A stretch of DNA of 64,000 nucleotides. It comes from Camarhynchus parvulus. Its lineage: Eukaryota; Chordata; Aves; Passeriformes; Thraupidae. Position numbers and translations under genes: made by a program. The DNA lies in contig NC_044581.1 of NCBI RefSeq assembly GCF_901933205.1, forward strand, positions 13,977,501 through 14,041,500, read 5' to 3'. Position 1 is the first letter of the stretch. Every line of letters begins with the position of its first letter. Shown here in pieces: positions 49,151 to 62,800 of this stretch. Below the pieces are notes generated by a model. The model ran no database searches, was not told where the DNA came from, and saw only the letters and a program-made list of their open reading frames with translations.

Positions 49151-52100
49151 ATACACAGGCCAGTATTTCTATTATTACTATGTTTTTATTTGTTAGCACT
49201 TCTTTTCTTACATAATTCTTAAAAATGTCATCCTGGCTCTCAGCTCTGAGTTTGTTTTTTTTTTTTTTCCTCTGAACTGAAATAATTTGTGTTTTACAGC
49301 TTGAGTTTAATTTAAATATAATACAATAAGGTGAATTTATTTCTTCCTTTTTTGTTCTCCCTACAGTCAAATGGCAATGAATACTACTAATAATCAGAAA
49401 TCTACAAAGAAATATCAAATTTCTTTAATGCTTGGAAATCTCATTTTTGTGAAGGAAAAATAAATAGGTGAATATTTCCTATGTTGTAATAATATACAAT
49501 ATAAATTGCCATCTAGAATAAAAAAAAACTACAATAACAAACTACAAATATTGCATGCATAACAAAAATGTGCCATATTATTAAAAAAATACATGTTGCT
49601 AAATTTTAGGTGTAGTTTGTTAGATATTACATAATCTCTGAAGCATTTTGAAACAATTAAAGGAAAGGATTGGTTTCTGTGTGTTCAGATCCACTTGACC
49701 AGCCCCGGAGCAGTTCAGAGCTGTCCAAGCAGTTCTGTGGGGCTGAGTGTGCTGAAGGTGATGGATTAATGGAATTATTAATTTGGTTCTACTCACAACC
49801 CCTGAAGCAGTGTCCCTTGAATTTGGGTTTTGATGTTTTTCTTTCTCTGGGGTGTGATGCCACACTTTGCCTGTGAGGTCTTCGTAGGGAGCTGGCAACA
49901 CACTTGGATTTTTAGACCTTATTAATAGAGATCATTAATAATATTTTTCTTCCATTTTTGGTTCAATGAAACCCTTTTATGGTAAACAAAATTAAGCTTT
50001 ATTTACTTCTTTGGTTACCCAAAAAGACCCAACACCCTTGTGGTGATGAAAATCTATCCTCTGGTGCTTCTGCTCTCCCTTGGCCACAGCGCCACATCTC
50101 ACAGCACCTTTCCCTCCTCTGGGCTCCCTGCCCTGGGATTCCTCTGCCTGATTTTAGTCTGTAGAAACCTGTGAAACTTAACTTAGATCATGACCTATCT
50201 TGCAAAATTGCATGGTCCTAAAATAGACACAGAACTCAGCCTTGCTCCTCTGCTTTGGTAAGCCTCACACTTGTGCTCTGGTCTCCTGTTATGTGCAGCT
50301 GTCCTGACGGAGGAGACACTCAGGGAAATGTGGAGAGATGGAGGGGCTGGGGACACCCACAGAGCACCTGCTTGCCTCAGGCAAAAGTCATTTTCTCATC
50401 AGTGTGCTTGGAGACTTGCAGCCAAGATTGCTGTGTGTGAGCCTGCCCTGGGGTGGGTGAGCAGAGCTGAGCCCAGGCTGCACCTCCCAGGTGTGCTCTG
50501 GCACCTGACATGGACAGCACTGAGTTCTGGCTGGTCACTCAGAGGGAGAAAGGGAGTGCTGCCTTGATAATGCAGGGGCAAGATATTTGTATGAGTCTGT
50601 GCAGTCATTTACTTAAACTCTCTAACTTTGTATGATTTACAAGAATTCTCTAAGTTAATTTCCAGAGAAAGAAATTTTCTGTGGCTTGCTGTGAGCATGA
50701 GCTTGCTTTACTTTTCATACAGATTGTCCCTCTAACAATGGTTACATCACCTGCCCTCCTGTCTGGTAAAATGGTTTGCTGGCAATTCCCTGCCTTGGAG
50801 ACATGTCACACAAGCTCAAAATCTTAAATTTGTGAAACAGTAATTAGAGAGAGGGCTCTTAGGAGCATAGAATTACTATAGCCCATTTTAGATTGCATTT
50901 ACCATGGTGTTAATGCAGATATTTATGTGAGTTTCAGTGCATTTTCAAACTGCTCTTTTCCTGATGAAATACACTATTTTCTGATCCTGGTGTCACAAAA
51001 CTGCTGGAAGATTCATCCTGGATGCCTGGAGGGAGTTTGGAATGTGAGTGGAAGACTTCTGTCCACTCTTTGGGATTTTCTCTTGTGACAGTGTCTAAAT
51101 GCATCTGTGGCAGTTTGAGTTAATTGATGTGGGAGGAAGAGGTGGAAACAGGTAAATGCAAATTGACAAGCTGCCTTTTCTTCAGAACAAACTTTGGGAA
51201 AAAAAAATCCAGGAAACTGAAAATAGTGCAGTTGTATTTTCCTACTTATATGCAATGCTTAACAAACACAACTGGAATTTTAAGGAAACTGAAATTGTGC
51301 TAGATGTGTGACACAGTAAATTTGACCAGCTGTAGCTGAGTTGGCCATGTGTGAACACCAATTAGTGTGGTACATGGTAAAATAATTAGGAGTATCAAGA
51401 GGAAATCAAGAAAAAGGGAAAGGTAAGCTGAATATCAGGTAGTTTGTTATTCTCAGGGGCTTTTAAAATAGACTGCAGAAGCCATAAGGAGGGGTCTGTG
51501 TAAGAAACAATTTCATTTTGAAAAGGCTTGGGCTGGCTCATTTGTATCTCCAAGCTCTGTGGTTGTGTGCTCAGTGAAGCATCTCTGGATAGCCCCGACA
51601 GCTGGTGTGTGTGGGAGATGTTGACTTCTCTGCTAATGATCCAAAGCAAACAAAATAAATATTGGTTATTGTGTGCTGCCCCACAGAAGCTGTCCTGCTC
51701 CAGCCTCACAGCAGCCCTGCTCAGCTCTGCTTTGTGCAGCAGCTCTCTGGTGTCCCAGACTCTCTCCTCACCCCTGCCCAGCAACAGCCAGATTCTTACA
51801 GATGGCATTGGAATCTGCATGAGGAATCCTCAGAAGTTCATGTGTGAAGGGTGTATTTATGCTTCATTTACTAAGTAACATGCAGTGAATTTAAAGAGGA
51901 CAGTAGTCCTTATTTCCCTTCCCTGGTTCCCTGCCTAGTGGTATTGTAATAATAGTGAAGGAGGAGGTGGATGTCAGAAAAGAGAAATGTTATTGCAGAA
52001 GCATGAGGAATATCTATGCCCTATAAAAGCCATTGGCATGGCAGGCCTTGTGTGGCTGTGGCTAGATAAGAAATCCCTTTTCCAGCTGGTTGGTCTGTGC

Positions 52101-53215
52101 AAAAAGGACTTAAGCCCCCAAAAAGTTTTGGGGTGATAGATGAAATGACAGCAAAATGAGTTTTGAAAATGAAAGTAGTATGTGAAATTGTGCAAAGGAA
52201 CTTTAATGTCAGCAGGATTCTCTTCAAGGTAAAACTCAAATGCACAGAAATAACTTCACTGTACTCTGATTGGGAGAGCAGTTGGGCATCTGAGGGCTCA
52301 GGACTGTGTCCCATGCTCTTGATTTCCAGGTCAAATAAGTGCATGATATCAAACTTTATATTCTACCCAGGCACCAGTTCCAAACTCTCGGAATTTTTGT
52401 TACCAGGAATTAGGACATGGAAATATTTGCCAGTGCTTGATTGCTGCCCCTAGACAATACATCAGTACATTCTTGTAATAAAATTCACAACTGCCTTTAC
52501 ATCACTATTCATCTGAGTGATGCACAATTGTAACAGCATTTGGAGTCTGTCCAAGGAAAAACGTCTCTTAGATTTGCAAGGCAAAAAGGTTTTGTTAGAA
52601 TAATTTCTTTTTTGGCTTTTTGTTTTTAAAGTTCTGTGGTGTCCACCTCCTTCTGTAGATGTCTGAATACAGTTAAAGTAAGAATTATAAAAGTAGCAGG
52701 ATTACTATTATTGGTTAAATCTCCTCATTTGAATTTGCATATTTCCAGAGAATCCTTATGCTAAAATATAGAGAAATTAATTTCCCCATAAAATGTAAAC
52801 CATATCTTTTTTTTTAACCCAAAATCTGTCAGAGCTTGTTTCCAGTATGCTAATCACAATATTCCTGATACATTTTATAAGAACAAGAGAATTTAATGTT
52901 ATTTAAGTATGCTTGTCAAAACAGTGCCATCGTCTATGACTTTGATTTCTTGTTCCCTAACTTACTTATCTGGGCATATGTTGTTTTATTCATTTAAACT
53001 TCTTTTTTACTCCAGCATTATTAACAGGCTTTTCCTTGGAAATTTTCATATTGTGGGTATGAACAGTGGTCAAATTAAAACACTAAGCATGTGAGATTTT
53101 TTTTGGTGTAGGTGTATAAGCAGTTCCACCACACTTCTATAATTAATCTTTGAAAACAAAAAAAAACATTTCCCCCCCAGAAAAACCCAGAACACAAAAA
53201 ACCTCAAGAGATGAT
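49151..53215. other. Intergenic, no gene seen
   Basis: Non-coding DNA between LTR copies, with a very AT-rich part at 49.2-49.6 kb and a slightly GC-richer part at 50.0-50.6 kb. The longest open frames (116 and 141 codons, 51.4-51.9 kb) overlap on opposite strands and have no recognisable domain. Confidence 0.6.
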
Positions 53216-53535
53216 TGTGGGGGGATAGAATGTAAGAAAATAAAGATAGTGCAGAAGGTAAATCGCACCCCTGAAGAGTTGCAGCTGTACTAATCACCAA
53301 AGATTAGGAACAGGCCTGCCCTTAACAGGGCACAGCTGTGTCCAATGAGGATGAGTGCTGTAAAAGAAGGGGTTAGCTGGGTGAGGAGAGTTGTTGTTGG
53401 AGTTTGTTGGCTGTGATGTGATGAATAAGGAGTCAGTACTGTGAGGAGATGCCCGTGAGAAATCACCAAGAAGGTATGGAACTTTTGCAATAAGGTGATA
53501 ACAGATGATGGAGTCAATAAAATGGCAGCCTAACA
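53216..53535 (+). mobile_element. Probable ERV solo LTR
   Basis: The segment starts TGTGGGGGGATAGAATG and may end CCTAACA. Within it are ACTAATCACCAAAGATTAGG, AACAGGCCTGCCCTTAACAG, a TATA-like CTGTAAAAGAAGG and a CAATAAAATGG polyadenylation-like site in the right order for U3-R-U5. It resembles another passerine ERV LTR family. Boundaries are approximate and there is no matching target-site duplication. Sequence to about 53680 could belong to the same insertion. Confidence 0.5.
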
Positions 53536-55210
53536 TGTCATGAAGCATGAACAAGGAATGGCAGGTCAGTGATGTGTTCAACACTCCTGTCTGAATGGAT
53601 GATTCATCCAAGCCCACTTTGATCTATGGCACATCCTGGGCAGGAGGAGAGGCCAAGTCATTCTATTCTTGTCACACAGAATATGCTTCATGTTCTCTTG
53701 ACACTGGGAAAGGGTAGCAAGAAATATTAGATAAATCCAACTCCAGTGTGTAGTCCTGGGATGATATCTTAGACATGGCTGGCATGCATGCTGAGATTTC
53801 AGTACAGTAATAATATTAAAGATGCTTAAATACTGTATCTGAGATCAGTATCTGATACAGGTGGGTGGGAAGAGTTCGCAGTCTCCTTCCTCTTCTGTTT
53901 TTGTTTTTTTTTCCTGGGCCACTAGAAGACAAGATGATGTTTCTAGAAAGATAGTCTGGAGAAGGGAATGAAACCAATCTTATTTAAGAACATTAAAGTG
54001 ACTAATTTTGGTAACTTTGAACAATTTAATCTTTTGCAAAACCATATTACTTATAAACTAATTTATATGTCAAAGTGTAATTTGCTTTGGCTCAATGCTA
54101 GATATGTTTTTCATCTCTGTGGCTAGGGATGAAATATTTTCTTCAAGCAGTTGAGAAGGGATAGGGTTCTGTGGTGGGTACTTTTGTAGCCACTTCAGAA
54201 TCTTTCTTTTGAGATTTTATGATGCCTTATATTTCCTTAGTGGGGGCCTTAACCTTTTTGTTGCTTCTGGTATTACTTAGTGGCATACAAGGCTCTGGAG
54301 TACCCAATAAATAATTGCCAGCAGACACGTAGCACGGAAAGGGCTGCATTTAACAGAGTGGGATTCTGGCTTCAGCAGCTCTGGGTAGTGTGGGATGCCC
54401 TGGAAGCAGCCTGAGGAGATTTGCAGTAGTAGAACTGCCCTCTTATGAACTGGAATGTCAGAGACCAAATGGTCCCACTGTGGAACTTGGAGCTCTGTTG
54501 TCAGAGTGGTGTGTTGGGTACTGCTCTGTGCTAAGGGAAACTCACTTGAGTGTCAGGAAAGTCACCTGTCCCTTCTGAGTCCACAATTGTTACAGCAGAT
54601 TTGTTGGAACTGGAATTGTTTATAGTGAATTTTCAGCGCCCTCAGAAAAGGCTGTGTAGGATTTGGTAGAGAGCTCCTGTTTTAAGCATTAGTTGAAATA
54701 ATTAATGGCATTAAGATGTCCGTGATATTTTTTACACTTCAGTTAATAAGAACAGACATGTTGTCTCAAATGTCAATAAATTACCAGTGATGTTTTCTTC
54801 TCATTTACTGATAAGCTATTGTGATTTCAGTCTGCTTGGTGAGAGCAGCATACCAGAATTGGATAACAACAGTTTTTCTCTCTGATGAAGTTAAGTTTGC
54901 CATGTCTGTACTACTTTATAATGTGTGTCTTATTGTGCAGTGCCTTAAAAATCAAGCTTTTCCCAAGGTCTTTTTTGAGATCTTAGTCATATACAGAATT
55001 TAACTCAAATACATCAGCTTTTGGATGAATAAGCAAGTTCTTCATTACCATTAATCATTACCATTTAATCAGGTTGTATTTGCATGAGATTGATTTCTTC
55101 ATTGAGTTTTGATGGTGCGATGAGGTCCCCATTGTGTTCCTGTATTTTGCCAGAGTTGTGCTGCAATAATTGAGTTTGGGAGGGGCAGAGGGTCCAGCAG
55201 GGATCCCAGG

Positions 55211-55275
55211 TGGCCCCAGCAGCCTGGCACTGTGACACTGCAGTGGCCCCAGCAGCCTGGCACTGTGACACTGCC
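55211..55275. repeat. Tandem duplication, 2 x 33 bp
   Basis: TGGCCCCAGCAGCCTGGCAC followed by TGTGACACTGC occurs at 55211 and 55244, identical over the repeated part. It lies in a short GC-rich patch (about 55180-55330). Confidence 0.93.
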
Positions 55276-58200
55276 ACTGCCCAACAGCAGCTGCTGGCGG
55301 GGAGAGCAGAGCTCTGGAAAGGAGGGGGTTAACATTTCCTGTGGCTTGCTAAAGGTGCATTGGACTCTGCCCCTGTGCATCCAAATTTGAGGTTAATGAT
55401 AGGAAAATAATACATAAACCAGGAGACCATATCACTAAATGAAGAAGAAATTTTTGCTATTCTCTTTTCTTGCATCTTTACCTAATTTTTTTCACTGTGC
55501 TGATGATGAACAAGCCACTTAGCTGTTATTTCTTCCTCTTGAAAAATTTGATGAATTTTTAATATGTCATTGATATTTGACCCTTTTAAAAAGTACCTGC
55601 TTCAGAAATATATTTGTTTATCTAGGGCTCAGCCAAAGAAGCTGTGTTTGAAAAGAAAGAAAACAAATTAGATAACCTTCTCACTATATTTAATATGTTG
55701 AAATGGAACAATCCTTCCAAGAAAGTTTGCTGGTTTTGCCATAAATGCCTTGTTTATAACTGTGAAGATGGCTTGTATATAATTTTTATGTGTAAAGACA
55801 TTGTAAAGGTACATAAACTTGGAATTACTCTAAAAGATGCCCGTGGTGTATGAATTATACAGTAGGCTTTTCCCACCTATAAAAGATCTTTTCTGAGTAT
55901 CACCCTTTGCTCTAATGCTCTGTTGCATGGAAATAAACACAGTGTTATTGCATTTCAGAATTTCTCATTAATATATTCATGAGTCTTTTAAAGGTGTTTA
56001 GCTGCCTTATTAATCTTGAAATGTCTTTTTCTTTCAGGATACTTTTCCGTGAACTTTTGTTAACTCCAGCTGAAAAAACCCCCATATTTTTACTGGTAGA
56101 ATAGTTTCAAATGATATTAAGATTGCCACATTTGGTGCGTTCTGCAGGGAACGTGTATTGCCAAAATCCCTCTGGCTGGGTGTAGGTTGATCCATTTCTG
56201 TTGTCACCTCCAGGGTTCTGATTCTGTAAAAACCTATCAGTGCACACTTTCAGAAACCCCAGGGTTCAGGGCCAGCCTTTGCATCAGTCTGTTCCTGATA
56301 GGGTGTCAGGGGGCACAGGCAGCAGCGTGGTATCTCAACGCCCTCACGGGTACAACAATCTGTTTTGTTTGACACAAAATCTGCTGTATAATCCTGCAGA
56401 AATACTGGTTTCTCCAGCCAGTGGAGTTTTCAGAAGTGACAAGTATTTGCCAGTCTTATTTTGCTTTTTTGTTGGTCACACTGCACCACTTTTCAGAATG
56501 ATTCCAAGTTTTAAGAAATTATCCAAATTAAGTCTACACTCGCTGTTTTTCTATGCATGATGCAAGTTTGTCAGCATGGGTTTTCACCAAGTGGTTTCTT
56601 TCACTGTTTGTTTTCCTCTGTTCCTCTTGAGGTTTTATATGCTTATTATTGTTTAAGAAGGACTTATGTTTATCTGCCTTTGGCATCTTGATGTTTGTTC
56701 CATTTCCCAGAGAACTGATGAATATGGAACACACAGAGGTTCTGTAACAGTGTTTTCTTCACCAGATCGTTGAGAGTTTATTCCTGTATTTGGTTCTTTC
56801 TTTTCCTAGTCTATTTTAAAAGCCTGTAATTAATCTTCTGGCTACCTAGTTTCCCATACACTGCAGTGAGCAGCATTATCTCACTCAGACACTTGTTTCA
56901 CTGGAAGTTTGAGTAAATTGAAAGCACGAATGTACTGATAGCAGCCAACTCACACAGGTAATGAATGTGCTGAAATGGGGTGACAAAGGAGCAAGCCCAG
57001 ATGAAGAAGCAGAATCCATCCCTAGATTTGCATGCTTGGAGGTCAGTCTGGGGCTACATTCCCTCTCTAAATGTCTTCACCAACTCTTTCACATGAAGTT
57101 AACCAAGGCTAATCAGCCAGTTTGATCAGCAGATACACCACAGTTACCAGTATATATACCATATAATGTAAACAAAATGTGCTTTTGTTCAATGAAGAAA
57201 ACCCACTGATGAGGCTTCTGTGCTGGATAGCTCTGTGATCAACACTGAGGCAAAGAAACCATTTATTCTCTGCTATCTCCTCATTTTCTAGCATTGCCAT
57301 TTATTTGCTGATATTCCATCAGTTTGTGATGAGAGATCTCACCGAAATATTTAATCAGTTATGTAATTCTTTACATTCTTTACATTTTATGTATTCTACA
57401 TACATCAAATATTTGTACTATAAAATAATTACAACTGAACTGAGGAGGATTAGTCATCGCTTTCTTGGCTGACATTGATTTAAAAAGCCTGCTTTCTTCT
57501 GATTTGGAAAAAAGGCTCAATCTTGATTATTTCTTTGTCAGCCTGTGAACAAGCTTCTAAAATGCCATTAATTGTGTTCAGAAATGTGTAACATTGTTCC
57601 TAGGTTCTGTGAGACCAATTCAGTCTTACAGCTGAGACCTGGAACATGGTTTCCTCCATGAGTAATTCATTTCAGGACAACGAATCCCCAGGATAGGCTT
57701 AAAAAATAATGTTAAAAAAATCCTATAGCAAAGCAAGTGTGAATTGGACTCACATTACATCTGCATGATCAAAACAGTCCATTAAACTTTAATCTTCTTC
57801 TGAGACTAACTCAGGCTAATACTTAACTGACAGATACCAAGACTTTCATTTTTATATTCAATTCAGTTGTATAACTTCATATTAGCTGAAAGACTGATAT
57901 GGCATTCTTTTTATCAGCACCGCCTTCACACAGCATGGCAATGTGGAAATAGCTTGAAGCTGTTAAAACACTTTCCTCTCAGTTTTCTCGATCTCTATCT
58001 GCTGTTACCTTCTGAATTTTGTGCAACCTGTGAAGGATGATAGATGAATACTAAGCTGTCACTTGGATGACTGCAGCAACTGGTGATCAGAATGCTTAAA
58101 TTTAAATTTTTTATAATTCCATTAATAGTTTCAATCAAAGGAGGAGTAGCTGTAAGAATTATAAACCCTTCCTGACCTCATTATAGTTGTTAGTTAACTC

Positions 58201-59780
58201 CTGTCTTTCAGGCTAGCTGCAGTCTGTGTGCTGGACACTTGCATCAGAGTATGTTTTAAAGTCTGTGCATGAGGCCATGTAGCTGAATAAATGGCTGAGA
58301 TTTATGACAGAACATAAAATCTGAATTGACACTTGGAAACGCAATACTTAAGATTTCCTGGATGAACAGTCACATTTTGTAATTTAAAAAACTGTCCCAG
58401 ACTTTTCAGTAGCAGTGTGTAGTTTAATCCTTGTTGTATCTCACTGAATGTCGTGCAGTAGCAGCTTGTTCATGGTCTGCTGCTGATGGCTCTGCTCTGT
58501 TCAAGTACAGGAGGTGATGCCTGCACCTCTGAATTTATATTGTGGCCCTTTCCAGTGATGGCACTGACCCCTTTGTAAGGCACCAGTTTGAAGGATGATA
58601 TCCATTTTTGTCTGGATTTGGAGCTGTGGCCAGGTGCTGGGATGCTCTGTGACGCCCAGGCCGTGCACAGAGGGATTGCTCTTTTCCCTGAATCACATGA
58701 ACTTGTAGCAAAGGGGACTCTGGAAAATGTGTTTTTACGGGAGAAGAGTGTGAAAATTTCTACTCTAGCCTTCCTCCTGAATATGCAAATAGACATGTTA
58801 TAATATTCTTGTTTTGAATATGTATAGCATGTGCTCAGTATTAATCTGTCTTTTGCAGATGAGCAAGAGCTGAGTATTCTGAAAATGATTCTAACCTTTG
58901 CTAGATGGCAATATACCCTTTGGTGAAATAGCAGCTGCCAGGTATGAGAATTGGGAATTTACCCATTCCCTCAGGGATCTACTTTGAACAGCAGCCATTT
59001 GTTCTGCTTTGTCAACAAGATAGCAATGAGATCAGCTTGGGACTGAGGTCTGACTCCTCCTTTGGTTGCTTCCTTCTGACCTGCTTAGGTAGACACAGGA
59101 GTCTGAAATTTTTCTCTATTCATGGCACTACTTTCAGCAGTTTTGTGACAATGTGCCTGTGGGGGAGTTTCTGGTATCTTGGTGCCTTAGTGATGCAATT
59201 TTTCACTTGCTGTTCACTGAGAGTCAGGCAGGTAAATGGTAAGAGGTTGGTGAGTTTAGAGGCACTTGTTCAGTAGGAAAGAGCTGGTGGCAGCACTAAA
59301 TATGCCATTAATATGAACATGATAAGCTCTGGTGCTCTCAGTGCCATGATTTAAAAGGTGGGACTTGGTTAGTCCACAGAGAACCATGACCAAAAATCAT
59401 TGCTGGGGCTGGGACCTCCCTCTCCTGAGCTGTGCTGGGTGGGGTGGTGCAGCTTAGCTCTGCAGAGTCCTGCTCTGGAGCAAGATGCAAACTTCTCTCT
59501 TGGGGAAGAAGTGCTCTCAGCCCTTGCTTTCAGCTGCCAGGCGTGGTGTCCATGCCACCCTCCTGCTGAAGAGCTGCTGGCTGCTCTGTCCTCACATGGT
59601 GGCAGATACAGGACTTGAATCTTTTCAGCAGACCTTGCACTCATTAGCAGGTTTTAACAGCCAGCTACTGGCATCCCCTCCTCAGAGTGAAATGTCATCT
59701 TCTATTCCCTTGGTGGGACTCAGCTGTCTCTCACAGTCAGGGTCAGTTTTAGGCTAATTTCTTAAAGAACACGAAAGGCA

Positions 59781-59804
59781 GGGGTGTGGGCTGGGGTTGT
59801 TGGG
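59781..59804 (+). other. G-quadruplex-capable motif in a G/T-rich tract
   Basis: GGGG, GGG, GGGG and GGG are separated by 3, 2 and 5 bases, meeting the G3N1-7 rule. A G/T-rich low-complexity stretch continues to about 59885. Confidence 0.6.
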
Positions 59805-62800
59805 TTTGTTGTTTGTTTTGGTTGGGTTGGATTTTGGGGGTGCTGGTGGTTTTTGGCTTTTTTTTTTTGTTGTTGTAGTGGTTTGTATGCATTTGTGAAG
59901 TGTCCAGCATGAGCATAAATGGAACTGATAGTGTGTACCATCTGTGACTATTTACAAGAGTATTCATCAAACCTGAACTAAAGACAAACTAACAAATGTA
60001 AGTATTTGAAAATAACGCCCTTCATATGGCCATGATTTGAAGTGAAAGTAGAAGCTCTACTCCCACCAGGATCAATCATATAGAGCTTGTTCCTGTGCCA
60101 AATCTGGGTGCAAATTTTACCTCTAACTCACTTGCTGGTTATGCATATCTAGCTGGACACCTGCACTTCTTCTTCTTCTTCCCCAGCTCTATTCAGAGAT
60201 GAAAAGCCTTTCAGCAGCAAAAAAGCATTTCAGAAAGTGGCTGAAAGCAGTGGAAAAATACTGAAGTGTGTCTGGGTTTATATAATTTGAGGGTGAGTGA
60301 AGTTACATGACAGAGCTTAAGATGGTCTAGCAGCTGTACCAAGACTGGAAGAAAAAAGCTGTTCCTTTCTGTTCTTCTGTCTGCCATGGTCTCATTCCTA
60401 GTCTTAACTGACTAGCCCAGCAAGTATAAAGTCAAATAATATTTGCTAAATTCAGTCCCAATGGTCACAAGAAATAGTGCAAAAGAGAATGACCTTGGGC
60501 CTGTCTGGCCAAGGGATGAAGTAACAAGGGAGTCACTGCTCCTTGTCTCTCTTTGGGTTTGCCATTACATTTATTCTGGGTTGTACAAATGAGCAGATTC
60601 AAACACTGTTGTGTTTTTATGGTTTGTTTTTTAAATAAGTCCTGAAGCTCAGGGGATGGAACCTGGTATTGGCTTCCCCTGGGTTTGCATCGAAGTTCTC
60701 ATCTCCTAAAGCTCCTGTCTCTGTGGTTGACAGCCAGCTATCAGAAACCTTGCAGCCTTTGTTGAAGCCCTTGATGTCAAGGTTTCCTTTAAGTTTGCAT
60801 TAATATTAAGTAAATCAGCCAGCCAGGCAGTTCAGACACCAAATTCCAGATCTTTCCCTCATTGTCCGGAGTTTAGAGCTGTGTTTACCTTGGGCTCTCA
60901 GCACTGGATCAAGGATTTCTCACTTGGCTGAATACCCAGGCTGCCACTGGAATTCTGTAGAATTCTGGAAACCTGCATCTCTTCCATGGAAAATCCCAGC
61001 TTTCAGTCTCACAGAGTTTTTCCTTTATTTCTGGAGCTGAGCCTTGTTTGTGACCATCCAATGTTTTTTCTTTGTTGGGGCTGTTACTCTCTTAGCTGGC
61101 TGATTTGTGAGCTAACCTCAGCATTAAGCTTCAGCCTGGAGACATTGAGACTTCTTTTTCAAAATTAGAATCTGAGATAGTTCTTAACACTTCTGCAGGC
61201 AAGAACTAAAACAAATCTAATACTTAGCAATAAGGTAGCAAATTATTAAATCTTCATTCAAAGTCCCTATTTGGAGTTGTTTTTGAAACAAAAAAAAAGC
61301 TTTTACAATTTCATTTCAAAACAGTAAAGAATTGATACCTAGGGTTTTGTATTTTAGTAGGAAAAGTAAATAAAACTTGATACAAAATTTCTATTTAATT
61401 CAGTTTAAATTTATTGTAAAGGAAAGACAGCTAATATATCTTTTTGGGGCAAGAAAAGAGAAGAAATTAATTTTTCTTTGTGAACATGAGCTTTCAGTGG
61501 TTAGAAGCAGTGAGTGCAGACAATACATTTTATTCTTGTCACTTGAAAGCAAAAAGCAAACCCAATTAAGGGGACATTTCATCTGCTCTGGTAAGGAATC
61601 TGAATATCATAGATGCAGCTGCTGGTGCACTCTCTTGTGATAAGCTCAGTGTAGCAGAAATGGAAAGAATCAGTATCCACATGAATGAGGGAGAGGTTGA
61701 TTCTTGGCTGTGTGATCCATTTTAATGAACACCACACTTTCCATTTGCTCTCCTTTCACACCAAACAATGGAGCTCCCCTGAAGCACCTGCAAGGTAATA
61801 CATGGTCTCCCACTGCAAATAACAGAGTTCACCAGTAGTCCAAAGCATTTCTGTCAATAAATCTATTAAGATTTACATGAAGGACATCACGTGTTGGACG
61901 AACTGAAGGGACAGGGAGAAAAGGGGATAGTTTGGGGTTTAATAGAGGAAGATGGTTGCTCTCAAAAATTAATGATCCAGATCACTTCAATATAAAGTTT
62001 GGTGGGGTTTTTCTCCTCTCTCACAACAAGTGTTGTGTAGGCTTATATAGCATAGCTTCTACATATTTACAGATGTTAATGATCATAACCTTCCTACTAA
62101 AAATGAGACTTTTTTTCTTCTGATGTAAACTAGTTAACCCTGTACTGTAGCTAATGTCTAAATTTCTTCTTTTTTGGGAGAAAATGTTAGAAATGCTGCC
62201 CTATATTCTTCTGTAATTAATTTTTTTCAAAGGGGTGTTTGGAATGAAATAAATTTTTTTTCTCTCTCTCGTATCAGAAATAAATATGGGAATTACTTGA
62301 ATGAATAAAATAGGTGAAAGATATAACCTGCCAGTGTTTTTTTAGTAAAAGTATTAAATATTGATTATGTTACTGTATGATTGCCAAAATGAGAATCTTC
62401 ATACTGGCACTTGTAGCAACTACTAAATGTCATTGATTTGAACCTCTTTTTACCTATAGGGTTTCATAATTCAACATTTGTCAATATCAAATCAATCCAG
62501 TGCAAATTGCAGGCACTCTGTGACTCCCAAAAAAGAGAAAAGACCAGTAGACTTTTTACAATAAGAGCAAAGCTTCAAACTTTCAGTCCCGCTCACCTAC
62601 ACAATATTTTAAATTAGGGAGTAGAATGTGATGACTTTTAAAAATTGCCTTTAAAATTTGTAAATGTAATAATTTGTGGTGTTTATGAGAAGAAGAAATA
62701 ATAGGACCCACTAGAACACAGTCACAGAGACTACTAATAATAATAATAAATAGTGTGGGCAGGAACAGTGGCATAGTTATTATTGTATTATTTTCTCTTG

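Noticed and set aside
48305..49156. Target-site duplications flanking the LTRs
   Set aside because: No exact 4-6 bp match could be found at the proposed ends.
51395..51878. Opposing open frames of 141 and 116 codons
   Set aside because: They overlap on opposite strands with no family resemblance or splice context.
58899..58912. TTGCTAGATGGCAA, CTCF-like
   Set aside because: Several mismatches in the core, and likely chance.
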